A stretch of 64,000 nucleotides of DNA from Sclerurus mexicanus (lineage: Eukaryota > Chordata > Aves > Passeriformes > Furnariidae), in contig VWZF01006093.1 of the NCBI GenBank assembly GCA_013396755.1, forward strand, positions 1,419,158-1,483,157, written 5' to 3'. Numbering within the stretch: position 1 is the stretch's first letter; each line of letters begins with the position of its first letter. A model generated the notes under the pieces. It did no database searches, had not been told where the DNA came from, and saw only the letters and a program-made list of their open reading frames with translations. A program made the position numbers and the translations under genes. Below, in pieces: positions 50,380 to 62,700 of this stretch.

Positions 50380-51560
50380 AGATTATTTAACTTTGGAGCT
50401 CCACTAATGATAATTTCTGTGACCAAAAATGTCCCCTTATGATTAATCAATTATGCAAACCATCCCCATTTCAAGGCTAGTAAAGACTTATTTAATGACA
50501 TTTTTCATGCATCTCATGTCTTTAATATATTATTTTTTCCTTTTGCTCTGACAGAGAAATCTGCTCTGCAGAAGCAGCACTGTGTGCCATCAAATAAAAT
50601 CATTCTCCATATCGAGAAACAATTGTTTATTTATTATGCATTCTAAAAATTGATCCTTTTAAAAGAACTGTTTCAGTGTTCAGCTTGTTTCTCTGCAGCA
50701 TGAATTATTCCTCCACCGGCATGTTTTAGTACAGAGCATTCCAACAATAATGGCATGAGGCACTGAGAACAACAGGCCCACTGCAAGGTTGAGTTTTTTT
50801 GCTTTCCCTCCTTTCTGCTGCCTGAGGAATGATCCCATTTCACCTTGGATATACCCTGTCTCTACAGATGCCTCAAGAAGTCATTCAGTCCTTTCACTAA
50901 TTCCTTTCTGGTTATTTTCTGAGAAGAAACTGGCAATAATCCCAAACTGCATGTTACATGGTGTGGACTAGCGTGTCCCCACAAAATGAGCTGAGGCAGC
51001 CAAACTCATTTCAGTAAAGGCCAGTCCACAGCAGTGTCTGAAGGCTTGAGGTTGGCACCGTACACGCTTCTTTACAAAGCAATTTGCAAAGCCCCGTTTA
51101 CTGAAGAGAGGAGAAAGAATCCTTCAAGAAAGGAACTATTTAAGACAATGGCTCAAAATACGATTCACATTTTAAGGCTGATCTTGACATCACATGAAAG
51201 AAAGAGGTACTTACTAAACAAACAACAACATGTTAACAAGAGAGATTAATTTATTATCATGTGTACAAGTCATACGGAGATTTGGGGAAGATTGAAGGAA
51301 AGCGGCTTCCACAGTTGTCTTGCTCAGGTTTAGTTAGCACACAAAGATCCCATTTAAGGAAATAACAATGCTTGGGTCATTAGCACTGCCGCAAGTGAGC
51401 GACTCCTTGTCTCTCCCCTTGTCATAATCTATGCGACACGGCGGTAAGACAATTGTCACTGCAAACTGCATCCCACAGTGAAAAGTGAGAAAACAATTGC
51501 AATGTGCCATTGGAATGAAACAAATAATTAGGGCGAAGAGGAGCATGTGCTCTACAGTTC
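50380..51560. promoter_or_regulatory. Candidate conserved regulatory cluster
   Basis: This stretch differs in texture from its AT-rich surroundings. ttatgattaatcaattatgc at 50436-50455 runs into ATGCAAAC (POU octamer-like, 7 of 8) at 50453-50460. AACAATTGTT (paired SOX-like) at 50618-50627 overlaps TGTTTAT (forkhead-like). GACAATTGTC is at 51448-51457, AACAATTGC at 51492-51500 and TAATTA at 51525-51530. About 51340-51550 also has a mixed, CpG-bearing, non-repetitive text typical of vertebrate conserved elements. No open frame of note lies here. Function and conservation are inferred, not seen. Confidence 0.3.
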
Positions 51561-51850
51561 CAGATGCATTCCCTTCTGTTTTGAAAGATGCAACGGAACC
51601 TTAATTAAACTTGCACGTTTAAAAGTAAATATTTATTTACTGTAGATTACCCTTCCCCCAAAAAAACCTTGGTAAAAATATAAACTCCTGAAGAGTAAAC
51701 TTGCGTTGTATGTACTTTGTTCATGATAAAACAGATTAAAATAAAGAAAAAGCAGGATAAAGAAGTCTCTGCCTTGGTTGACTCAAGATCCCCATCTAGC
51801 GTCCAGATGAAGATTAACAGATCTTTTTTAAAAGCGGGTTTTTAAACTAA
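51561..51850. other. AT-rich non-coding DNA
   Basis: No gene was seen. A short run of C and A (ccttccccc then aaaaaaacc) lies near 51651-51669. Confidence 0.5.
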
Positions 51851-51952
51851 TAAACAAAACAAACAAAAAATACCCACAAGCAAATCAAAACCACCAATAA
51901 AACAAAATGCACACACCAAAACCCCCCCAAACCAACCAAACAAACAGAAAAA
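51851..51952. repeat. A/C-rich low-complexity tract
   Basis: About 100 bases almost free of G and T on the + strand: caaaacaaacaaaaaatacc, then accaccaataaaacaaaatg, then a C7 run and aaccaaccaaacaaacag. It resembles the tract at 542-598 and is the complement in style of the G/T tract at 350-433. Confidence 0.88.
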
Positions 51953-53252
51953 TCTAGAGATTTCTTTCATTTTTTGACGACTGGTTTTCTTCTATTCTGT
52001 TCTGTTCATGTCCTTTTACTGCCCTCCTCACCACTGCTTATGAGAATCTTTAAGGAGTACACTAAGTGATATAACAGATACTTCATGTATTTTTTATCCT
52101 ATCTTCTCTTCAGTAGTAAATTATGTTTAGGGACATGTTTAACAGCTGTATCATGGAGAAAAGTGGCTTTAAGTCCAACTGGGTTCCTGTTAATTGTTTT
52201 ATGTTCTTGTTGTCACTGCATATGCACACATTAGTTTGAATTTTTACTATTAAAAGCAAGATCAGAATAAATTTCTGAGAGCAGCAAGGACCATCATTTG
52301 GGAACCTGAGTTCTGTTGCTATCACTTGGGCTTGACACATTTCCTTCCCACAGATATAACCAGACTGACACAGGGTGTGATATCCATGGGATGCTCCCAC
52401 ACCTGATCCTGCAGTGGAGAGCAACACAGTAACAAAAATCAGTCAAATTAAAAGCTGCAATATTTAATACAAACCTATCATAGACACTAAAAAGTCTTTA
52501 AAAAGACTGTCTAAAGTTGAAGGGAGGAATTTCTCACTTTTCTCCTCATCCTTGTTCCTTGTTCTTCTCTATGCTTCCCACAGTTTGGGTCGAAAAATTG
52601 ATAGGATTTTAAAATTTTTTTCACAATATGCAGGGCATACATTTTAGACAGCATCCTTTACCTAGCAATGTGGGAAGAATCATAAGCTGCATGGACTCAG
52701 TAGTGCACATGAAAGATGAATGCTCTTCTCAACTGCTCAAGCCTGATGCTAGCTCAGCTAGATCCAAAAGTGCTGGCCCACACTTCCCGAGTGCTGGGTA
52801 CAGACATGAAAAGGCTTCTTTATCCAGGGACACACAGCGTTGTCACTCTTCCATTTTATGGTGCTGGATGAAAGGGTCTTAGGGTTCATGGTGCCTTGAT
52901 GGTTACATGGCTCAGAGTCTCTCTCAGGTGTGAAGTCCTGGATGTACCTTCAGTGCTGGCCACAATCAACTCAGTAGAAGGAGTAAGAACATTATGAGAT
53001 GCCTGTTGTACTTAAAAACAAACCAGAAAAGGCTGAGATGCTAAGAAATGTTCGGGTTTAATATTGGTTCTGACAGGTTTGCAACAATTATACAAAAATT
53101 TGGAAGAAAACTTCTTTTTTTGAGATATTCTTGGGCTAGCGCAGTCTGGGTGAAATGAGTCTGCAGCTACCTGGGGCTTGTGCTCTTTCTCTTCATGTGA
53201 ACTGAAAAACTTGATGGGCACATTTATAAAGCTGACCGTGGTTTTCACAATT
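51953..53252. other. Non-coding DNA, no gene seen
   Basis: Open frames up to 105 codons (52110-52427 minus) with no domain. No further repeat was recognised before the CR1 scrap. Confidence 0.5.
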
Positions 53253-53310
53253 TCATAGAATCATAGAAATATTTAGGTTGGAAGGGACACTTAAGATCAT
53301 TGAGGTTCCC
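53253..53310 (-). mobile_element. CR1 LINE 3'-end scrap
   Basis: ttcatagaatcatagaaatatttaggttggaagggacacttaagatcattgag, read in pieces, is a clean complement of the avian CR1 3' terminus. Only about 55-60 bases survive, so the insertion was extremely 5'-truncated or was later deleted. Its closeness to the canonical words suggests a younger subfamily than the copy at 12.4-13.9 kb. Confidence 0.9.
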
Positions 53311-53844
53311 AGGCTTTTGCAATAGTCCTTATATTTACAGTGGTGAATGCCCCTAGAATTGGTAATATTTCTGAAAGTAGAATCAATTTTTCAAGAGCAG
53401 GACTGTAACTAAGCACATTACAGCCATGCTGAACTCAGCGAGTGAACAAGGCTCTCTGAGCTGGCTCCTAAACCCAAGTGGATATTCTGTAAGGCAAGGA
53501 TAAAACACTCTGTATTTTCTATATTTAAACTCTCAGATCGGGAGTAGGCTTTCTTAGACACAGTGCAAGGAGTGGGCTTTCTTACAAAGACCACATACTT
53601 CTGCTGCAATATATGGAGACGCTGAGGTAGTGTCTCCCACCTCTGCTCAGAGGCTTGCCTCAAGACCTGTATAAAGGCAAAAGAATGAACAGGAGTGAAG
53701 CTCACATGTCCTATTAGTCAGAAGGATATAAACAGGCTTGAAGGAACAAGACAATTACTGCAAGTGACAGACAGTTATCCACATACCAGTCACCTCAACA
53801 ATGTCAGATTTCCTCGCAGACAAAAGGGCAAAGGGGTTTTAAGT
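53311..53844. other. Non-coding DNA
   Basis: No gene was recognised. A 95-codon minus-strand open frame at 53418-53705 has no domain. Confidence 0.5.
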
Positions 53845-53922
53845 ATGAAGGTTAAGTAGACCATTCTCTTAGACATTTTAGGGATGGATGTTAAGGGAAC
53901 CATTCTCTCAGACATATGCCAA
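53845..53922. repeat. 39-bp tandem duplication, two diverged copies
   Basis: atgaaggttaagtagaccat at 53845 recurs as atggatgttaagggaaccat at 53884. ccattctctt/agacat matches ccattctctc/agacat at the same 39-base offset. Because 39 is divisible by three, a minus-strand open frame carries a repeated 13-residue unit, but nothing else suggests coding. Confidence 0.82.
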
Positions 53923-56900
53923 ACCTGGGAGCAGTGTGGAAAAAAAAAAAGCATGATGTTTCTGGCACTCATGGGTCAGAAGAAGGTTAGAATCCACCAT
54001 GTCAAAACCAAAGCAAGACACAGAGGATAAGAGAGAGGATGAGTACCTGACAGCTGAAGTAACAAAAAAAAAAAAATGGGAGCAAAAGGAGGTGACAAGG
54101 GTAAAGCACTTTATGGGGCAGAGCAGTGCCTTTTTCCCTCAAAACACCAAAGGCTGAGACATGCTTTTGGCTATTATTAATAACACTATTTCTTTTTAAA
54201 GTAAGAATCAACTACACCTTTTAAAGAGTAACTGTAAAATTATAAATGCATATATAATTATATACTATATGCCAACATTTTTTGATTGTTAGAAGCATAA
54301 ATATCTACAGAAATTTCTATTTTCTTTTATTTGTTTAAGCAAAATCTGATGACTTTTCCCATTGTTCTGTCTCAGGGTAAAACAGTGTATTGCATATAAA
54401 TATATACAGTGAGTGTGTGCTTCCTTTAATTCACAAATCCTTAGCTTTTCTTTGGCTGCTCTTACATAAACTGCTAAATATTTTGTTTAATGTAAATGAT
54501 AGAGAAATAGCAAATTGACTAATAAAATTAATACATTTCTCATGATCTCCTATGTATCAGTGAAATAATCACTTTTTCAGTGGTCACTGCATGTTTTTCA
54601 CCCGTATTCATCAAGGCTTGTTATCCATGCTCCTGGTGTTTTTAAGAAGCGTTTTCATATCCAAATTTTTTTCCTCTTCAGATCAGTTCTGGAATTCCTT
54701 CTCCATCACACTTTGCTTTCCTCATTTCCTATGATTAACCGTATCATGTCTCATAGTTTCCTATCTGGTATGTAAACACCTCCCCATTAGTAGTTTGGCC
54801 AGGACACTTTTTGTAGGACTTCATGCTGCTGTTTGATAAGATAGCAGGAAAGAAGCTATTTTCTGATTTAAAGATAGGGTATCTCTCCTCACTGTTTGTG
54901 TGGCAGTTAAAAACTTCTAAAAACATTTGTATTCCCATTAGTACTCTGATGGCAGGGCACAGATAAAACATGTCAAATTTTATCAACGTGCAAGAATTTC
55001 CTCAGTTCTTAAGGTGTAAACCAACCCCTAATATGTCAAGCATTAATTCTTTAGGTAAACCAAAAGTCACAGAAATTAAGGGACCTGTAGGGTGGTGGAG
55101 ACCGTAGAACTAAAAGGCAAAGACAAAATCTGGCCTCATTTGCTAAGTTTTACATCTAAAAAAGGGCTGGCAGAAGCTGAGTGGTCTCACAATTGTTGGC
55201 AGGGTGGCAACTTCACAGGAATTTCTTGGTGAAGAAGAAGTTTTCAGCTATAAAAACTGACAAGGTTTACAGTTATAAACTGATTCTCCAGTATCATTAG
55301 TATCTGACCACCAAGCATGCTGTGTCACTTAGACTTTTTTGTGAGGTGTACAGGGACAGGTTTACTAACAGCATTGTCCCCAATTTCCTAGCATTGTGTG
55401 CTTCACACACAAGAAGTATTTGTTTTCTGCTTAAATTAATTCTTTTTATAAATAAATACAACTCCAGAACAGTGTGGTATACTTTACAAAAGTATCTGTG
55501 AATATGTGGAGCCACCTCCCATTGCATCTGGGGGAATGACTTCAATATTTGGGCTAGTATTTCCTAAGAGCTCCTGTGTGCTCCCTTTCTCAGGCATAAC
55601 AGCAGTATTTAATAGTAGGCTCATGACCTTTTCTGGGACTGTCCATGCAGATTAAAAAAACTGCAGTACTTTTTGCAAGTGTGTAATCTTTTCCTCAGCC
55701 ACGTCCTGTCAGTCTTCATCTGATGACTTGGTATCATTAAGGTTGTGTTTATGTGGCCCTTAAGCAGTGTGCTGTCACCTGGTACCAACACAATGGTTGA
55801 CAAATCAGGAAAAAAGCTGCCTCTGACTCCAAATAAAAATAGAGAACAACTTGTCCAGCCCTCCACATTGCCAGTCTAAAACTAGCTGGGGTGCAGCCAC
55901 CAAAGCTGTAGTGTCAGCTTTGGGCTGGTAAACTCTTCCTATGTGCTCTTTGTATCCCAAGGAAATCATCACTCATCTATGGCTATGAATAGTCAGAAGC
56001 TGAAATATAGTTTTATATTTAAACCAGACATTGTTTATTTAAAAGAGAGAGTGAGAGACAGAAGATACTGACAAAGCCAAGAAATAAAATACAAGCCCAA
56101 CCAGAGACTTCCTAGAGGAAACTAAATATCATTGTGAAACAGTGGTAGCATTAACCTTCCATGGTGCTGTCTCCCTCTCTGGTTTTAGCAATCCTTGACA
56201 GGTCAACCAAAGGGGAGGCTGCTTTTCTTCATCTTCCAAAACATTTGGTATGGAGTTCCAAGAAGAGGCTGGGGCAATACCATCCCATCTCCCGCACAGG
56301 CTCCAGATGAGGAAGCAGCTCTGAACTGTGTTGTCTCAGCCACAGCAGCGGCTGCTGCTTGAGAACTGCTTTAAATCAACACGTGTACCAGATGCTTGGC
56401 CCCGCCAGCTTTGGCAGCTGCACCATCTGTCTCAGTCCCCGTGATGGAGTAGACTTGGTGGACTGCTTGTAATTCCCATGGGATCCTCTGCATAGAGCAT
56501 ACATTGCCAGGAGTTGCTACCTGGACTCTGCCAGAAAAATGCAAGGAATTAATCCATCTGAATGCCCCTGGGCAACAACGAGGGTAATATCTGTTACAAA
56601 CTGTTTCCCTCAATCTGCATCCCAGAAGAGGTAATCTTTATTTTAATGCAGAACTCCCAGTTGTGATGACAGCCTTGGATTTTAAATATACATAGGCTTT
56701 TTAAAGTTCTACCAATTCCTTCTTTCTTGTATCTTTTAGCTGAAGTCTGGAGAAATTGTTATCACTTGCCCTTGGAATTCAATGCTTCTCTCTTTCCAAG
56801 CTGCCTGAAGGATCTTCTCCTTATCTCTCCTTTCCACTAAAGTCAGAAGCATTGTGTTCTTGGAAGGAGTACCCTTGAGTTGGTTGTGGGTGAGTATTTT

Positions 56901-57644
56901 ATAGCATCAATCAATACAGGAAACATCCTCATTCTCTGGCAGCTCCCAAATAGCAGACTGTCGCTTTTCTAGGAAATCCGCTAGATCTTTTCTGTCAGTT
57001 CCAGCTAAAGATACTGAGATTTATTCACATCAAGAGTCTGGTTTAAATACTAGCTTGTTTCTGAGAGCTTCAGCACTCTGAACATGGATTACATGGTTCA
57101 TTTTAACAGATCTCTGTTTAGTCTGCATGCAGAAGGCTTTTGTGTCAAGCCATTGATCTGTGCAGTCAATCTGATTTCCCCCATGTAGAGCTTTACTACT
57201 CACTAACTTTGCTAGAAGCCAAACACCATCCATAAGACAAATCCAAGATCTGCATTAGTAATTGGTATCTAAAGAAGCAATATTACTATTTCCTTTTCAT
57301 TCTTTTTTTCTCTCTCTTACTTTGGAAATCAGTTGCCAGGGGTGGTGGGGCAGACAGAGGGAGAAGAGAGGATTGGCACAAAAGACATCTGATGATATGA
57401 CATTCAATAGAATTGATTCAGCCCTCTGAGGTACTTTTATGATCCAGAGTAAAATCCCAGAGCTGTAAAGGCTTAGCAATATGCAAGTCTATAAATTATT
57501 TTCTTTACTGGGGGACATTCTCAGTAAAAAGACAGAGGAGAGCAGGAGAACTGCATTCTGCTTCTGCCACCACCAGCACTGACCTGTGCTGGCCAAACCA
57601 CCCCAGCTGTTGCTGCCTCCCAGCCCTCTCCTTATTTTGTGCAT
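53923..57644. other. Non-coding DNA, becoming more G+C-rich rightward
   Basis: An A13 tract lies at 54064-54076. From about 55880 the sequence is visibly richer in G+C (for example 56330-56450, around cagcagcggctgctgcttga). A purine run gagagagtgagagacaga lies near 56045. No exon, CpG island or repeat family was recognised. Confidence 0.45.
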
Positions 57645-58244
57645 TTAAATTGGGGTGGAGGGATATAGCATGTGTTTAAAAAGAGGTTTAAATCTCTTCA
57701 GATTGCTTGCAGCACAAATTAATATTAACCATAAATTCCAAGGCAAAGAGTGTGTGTCACAGGCTGCAGTGGCTCCTGGATATGTCCCCCAGGGAGGCAC
57801 ATCATTTCCCAGCATGGTGTGGTGGGGAGCACTGTGTACCTGACTGCTTTCCCTACCTTTGCCTTTGAAAGGTTTGCAGGCAACAGTGGTAACAGTTGGG
57901 AGATGGAAGAAGGTCCTCTCCTTTGGCAGCCTGTTCATGTGGAATTGAGGAAGTGAGGATGGTGCTACAGCTGCCCTTCTGCTCTCTTTAATGTCACCTG
58001 TGAGTAACAGACAGGCAAGACTGCTGGGTGCAAAAGGCCTGGCTGGGCAAACTGTGCCTCTGCACAAGTCATAGGGATGGGAAAAGAAGCAGAAATGTGG
58101 CTGGGAGGGTGCAGAATAGAAGAGGACAGGAGACAAAACCCCCACAGAATTGAATGGCAGCATGACTGAGGGCTTTGAGGATAAGAAACAAGATGATGTA
58201 AGGGCAGAACAAGGGCAGACATCTAACGACAAGTTCTTTTCCAT
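57645..58244 (-). other. 199-codon open frame, probably not a gene
   Basis: This is the longest open frame in the window. It starts at an ATG with a weak upstream context (C at -3, G at +4) and ends at TAA. The predicted product is rich in Ser, Pro and Leu and has no signal peptide, transmembrane run, zinc-binding pattern or family signature that I recognise. A second minus-strand frame (57965-58222) and two plus-strand frames (57655-57843, 57750-57956) are open across parts of it, which suggests that locally raised G+C simply depletes stops. No AATAAA or splice context was seen. It could be a bird-specific orphan or part of a long non-coding transcript. I consider chance most likely. Confidence 0.12.
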
Positions 58245-60512
58245 GAGACTTTAATCACAAAAGCTGACATTCTCTATTGAATGCTACAGCCTTCTGCTGA
58301 TGACCACAGTGCCACTAAATTCATTAACATCTTCAAGTCATACTTAATTATAGTTATTAATTGTCTCCTTTTCCTCTGTTACTTTCCTCCTGGATTTAAT
58401 TTCTTCATTTCTTTTTCTGGTTTTGCTTTTTGTTGTTCACTTTCCCCTCTCTTTCCATTTCCATTAATTTTCTGAGATTGCAAAGATTTTATTAAAACGT
58501 TTATATAAAAATAAAGCATTCCTCAGTGAGTGCCTGATAAGATGAAACTACGTGCTAGTTCATGTTAGATGTATTACAGGAATGATATCTTCCCTGCAAA
58601 GTTCCAGATCGCACTGTGCTGAAGAGATGAAGTGTGGAGAAATCCACAGATACCCACTCAGTGACCCTCAGATGCTCAAAATAAAATGAGACAAGGGTGC
58701 AATGAATTTTGCTGTTACCTTCAGGCCATGTTGGGATTATACCCACCCTTCTTTCACTGGACGTCCTGAGGAACAAGCAACCTAGCTTGTGATGGAAATA
58801 ACTGCACAAATTCTCTACCAGTCAGAGCTCCCCCACTCCAGGCACCTCCAGCTCTGGGCACTTTCTGGGCAAGCCATCTCTAGTACCTTGTTCCAGGCTA
58901 GATCTTCATCAGGAATAAATCAGATTAGCTTCACTGACTGCAGGGAAATCATATCAGTGTAAATCAATTCAGAATGTGATAAAATCTTCTTGAACCTAAT
59001 TGAAGTGGGCTTCATTAGGAAACTTTCAAGAGTCTAAATTGATTAAAATTAGAAGGTTATTATTTGAAATAAACTGCAAGAACCACATATATGGCAATTT
59101 TTACCTTTTCCCTTTTACAAATTAACCACAAATGAGTTATAAATTTATCACATGCACTTGCTATTTGAAGTCGGTGGAAACTATGAATAATTTAATCCTC
59201 AAATTGTGTATCTTCAGGACTTATTAGAATTTGGTATTCACAGTCTCAGATATTTATTTTTGTTTTGACTGAACATACAGATCAGTGATGGATTTCTGCT
59301 CATTAGTATGAATTTTATGTTGTTGCACATAAGATTTACTATCCCATAAATAATATCAGCAAACTCATTTGTTAGTATAGCCTGACAAAATGAACATGAA
59401 GAGTATAAGTGCAGCTGAATATAATGTAGTTAGAAACTGAATATTCACAGAATTTGACCTTTTCAAAGCCTCTTTCTATGAGTCCAGCTTTAGTATGCTG
59501 CAAAGCAGTCAAATCTCTAATGTATTTGTGAGAAAACTGAATTTATGTTCCTTCACACCTTTATAAATAGTCTCAAAGGGAATTGAAAGTATATGCTGAT
59601 GAGATGCTGAGAAGGTAACAGCTGGGGGAAAGGTGGAGACAAAGAGCTGGGCAGAAGGTGGACCTCTGGCACATGATGAGAAAATAATAAAGTAAATTCA
59701 ATCTGTAAATGTGCTGGGGGCAGAGGGAGGCAGCACCTGCTCTGAGGCCACATGGTGAGCCAAAAGTCAGAATAGCCACTGCTGGTTAGAGATGATTGCA
59801 GAGGTTAGAGAGGTCAGGAGTTGTCTTCTTTTTTCCACCCTCATCCCCAAGCTCTGCCCATTTCTCGCTGTGGCTCCTTTTTCTTGTGGAAATTCATAGC
59901 ATTCCCACATGAATCTTTCTGGTGGTTTTCCAGAGCTGAAGCAGCTCTGGGGTACCACTGCTGTCAAGCCTGACCCAGGGACTCAGCGTGGTGACCTGAA
60001 CCTCCTCAGGGAGTCCATGGGGCTTTGCAGCCCTCTAGGGGAAGCCTGTGCCACTCTTCAGACAGCAGTATTTTGCTTCTCCTGGGTCAATTTGCCTCAT
60101 TTGAAGCCTTTTATGTTTGCCCTTGAAATAACTTCTGAAGTAGAAATCTCTATTTGCTCTCATTTGATATTGTTTTTCTCAGGCAGTGGCTGTTTGGTAC
60201 AGCATTACTGTGGTATTGGAAACAATATTACACCTATCTTGAAATTAGACAGTTTCTGTCCAAGTACGTTCAGAATTTGCTGGAAGCCCACCTACCTGAG
60301 CTCCTTGTAAAGGTATATTAAGAGGCAGACTATAAATGGCTCATTTCTTTCAATATGCAACCAGGAAGAATCATGTTATGTTTTATAATTAAATGGTTAA
60401 AAATCCTTTTGTGGCTTTCCATAGGTTTTTTTCCTTTGGCTGTGGGATTTTGTTTGGGTTTGGGAGATTTTTTTATCTTTTGGATGATAGATGCTTTGAC
60501 GCGATGGGTTTA
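58245..60512. other. Non-coding DNA, no gene seen
   Basis: T-rich around 58340-58480, AT-rich to about 59590, then a G+C-richer patch near 59600-60070 holding a 133-codon + frame (59909-60310) without recognisable domains. A G/T-rich stretch lies at about 60424-60480, next to the CR1 3' end. Confidence 0.5.
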
Positions 60513-61196
60513 ATCACAGAATCATAGAATAGTTTGCACTAGAAGGGACCTTTTCAGATTATCTAGTACAAAGCCCTTGCAGTGAGCAGAGACATCTTCT
60601 ATGAAATCAGGTGGCTCAGAGTCCCAGTCCAAACTGACCTTGAATATTTCAAGGGATGCAGCATCTACCACCTCTCCAGGCAACCTGTGCCAGTATTTTA
60701 CCACTCTCTTTCTAAAAAGTTTATTCATTATATATAGTCTAAATGGGCCCTCCTTCAGTTCAAAATCATTACCCTCTGTCCTGTTGCAACAGGCTCTGCT
60801 AAAAAGCCTGGTCCCATCTTCCTTATAAACCCCCGTAGGTACCAAAAGGCTGCTGCAAAGTCTAACTGGAGACTTCTTTTCATTGATCTGAACAATCCCA
60901 ACTCCCTCAGCTTGTCTTCATAGAAGAGGTACTCCAGACCTCTGATCAACTTCGTGGCCCTTTTCTGGACTTGCTCCAGGAGGTCCACATCGTTCTTAAG
61001 TTGGGGTCCCCACAGCTGGACACAGTATTCCAGGTGGAGTCTTACAAGAATGGAGTAGAGGGGGAGAGTCACCTCCCTTGATCTGCCAGTCACACTTAAT
61101 TTGATGCAGCCCAGGATACAGCTGGTTTTCTGGGCTGCAAGCACAAATCACTGGCTTATGTCTAGAATTTCATTCACTTAATACTTGTCTGTTTCC
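60513..61196 (-). mobile_element. CR1 LINE copy, ORF2 C-terminus and 3' end
   Basis: The + strand begins with atcacagaatcatagaatag, the CR1 3'-end complement, and runs for about 680 bases. Minus-strand translation gives the ORF2 tail. RLHLEYCVQLWGPQ, then EQVQKRATKLIRGLEYL and KLRELGLF lie in one frame (61144 down to about 60800). After a frameshift near 60800, LFRKRVVKYWHRLPGEVVD and SLEIFK follow in another frame, ending near 60540. These are the hallmarks of the segment downstream of the CR1 reverse transcriptase. The upper part (near 61080-61196) still matches CR1 wording (cccaggatacagctgg, then gggctgcaagcacaaat). The catalytic YADD region is missing, so the copy is 5'-truncated, and the frameshift makes it inactive. 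This is the best preserved CR1 in the window. Confidence 0.95.
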
Positions 61197-62327
61197 TAAA
61201 ATAGATGTGTCATAAAGCAGCAAAAAGGCCAGTGTAAGAAATTTATTGTTACATGGCGATCTTGATGAAATTATTGATATGTGCTCAACTTACTTTCAGA
61301 GTTTCTGTTGCTCCTCCTTTTTTGATGCTTCAGACTGTCTCTTTTCCTAGATTATTTCTATTGAAAGATGAGAAAAATTTAAAGCCCTAGTTTACAATCT
61401 CAGCTGAGAAATGAGTCATACCATCATGGACACTTCCCAATAATGCTGCAAGATTTGTGTGCATGATTTATAGTAATAATTTGTAGGAGAAAGGAGAAAC
61501 TAATTGTAAGTATATGTCATGGCAATGTTTCTCAATGAAAGAAAGATAGAAACACTGTCAGGGGAAAATGAGATCTCAAAGACCCTTTAGGAGAGAGGGA
61601 GTAGATGACAAAAACAAAAATAAGGGTAGTAATGGGGGAGATAAAGATGTCCTCAAGAAGTTGTGTCCTCTTGGACTGAGCCTGCATTTGGAATTCCTCT
61701 GAGAGGAGGTTGTTTGTATAGCCCGCTGTTGTTAAATAAAACATTCACAAACTAGGTCAAGATTAGAGCTATGAGACACTAACAAAACTGGATGATGAGA
61801 AGTTCTTTTATGTTGTTGAATAAATACATCAAGACTCATGAGCTGAAACTGTTAAAAATTATTTGTTACTAACTCTAAAAGTTAAAATGTGGGTGATATG
61901 AAAGAAAACTCTGAAAAAATTCTTTGGGCAGAGCAACTATCCAGAGTATGGCTGTACAACTTTGGTTGAAGCTCTTCAGCTTCAGGAACTTGAACTTTGA
62001 AGAAATTTTATAAGTATTAAAGGTTTTACAGAGACTTGATGGACATATTAAGCCTTTACTGTAGAAACAGAATTGGCAATTAAACAGGAAACCATTCAAA
62101 TAAACAAGGTTTATTTTATTGTATCAGTACTCAGCCTGTATGATTCAAATTACACAGTGTAAGGATTGTTGGGAGTGGCTTGGCAGAACTATTGGAAGCA
62201 AGAAAAAAAATTACTATCAGTCAATTTGTGATAGGCAAAGCAGGTATCAACATGCTGAAGGCATGTTATTGAACAAGACCTATCCCAAGTCACTCTTTTA
62301 GTTCCCACCAAGCTTCACTGCCATGTT
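61197..62327. other. AT-rich spacer between two CR1 copies
   Basis: No gene or repeat was recognised. The flanking CR1 copies have the same orientation but appear to cover overlapping parts of ORF2, so they are separate insertions rather than one split element. Confidence 0.5.
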
Positions 62328-62700
62328 TACAGAATCACAGAATCTTTTAGGTTCCAAAAGACTTCTGAGATGATTGACTCCAACCTTTCACTGATCACCA
62401 CCTTGTCAACATGGCACTAAGTACCACGTCCAGTCATTTTTTGAACACTTCCATGAATGCTGACTGCACCACCTCCCTGAGCAACTCATTCCAATGTTTA
62501 GCAACCCTTTCCACGAAGATATTCCTCCTGATGTCCAGCCTGAATCTCCTCTGGCTCAGCTTGAGGGTATGTTCTCTCATTCTATTGCTAGTTGCCTGGG
62601 AGAAGAGACCGATTTCCATCTCCCTACAACCTCTTTTCGGGTAGTTGTAGACAGAGATAAGGTCACTCCTAAGCCTTCTTTTCTCCTTTTCACAACTTTA
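62328..62700 (-). mobile_element. CR1 LINE fragment, ORF2 tail and 3' end
   Basis: The left boundary reads acagaatcacagaatctttt, then ggttccaaaagacttctgagatgattgactccaacc, a diverged CR1 3' terminus. Minus-strand translation of 62619-62434 includes FVERVAKHWNELLREVV, the same ORF2 tail seen in the copy at 60.5-61.2 kb (KRVVKYWHRLPGEVV). The right end fades after aaggtcactcctaagccttc near 62700. It is about 370 bases long, 5'-truncated and non-functional. Confidence 0.93.

Noticed and set aside
59909..60310. 133-codon plus-strand open frame
   Set aside because: The first part lies in a locally G+C-richer patch that depletes stops, and the rest is hydrophobic low-information sequence. No domain recognised.
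60522..61144. Two overlapping minus-strand frames considered as a host gene
   Set aside because: They are the frameshifted halves of a CR1 LINE ORF2 tail and were annotated as a mobile element instead.
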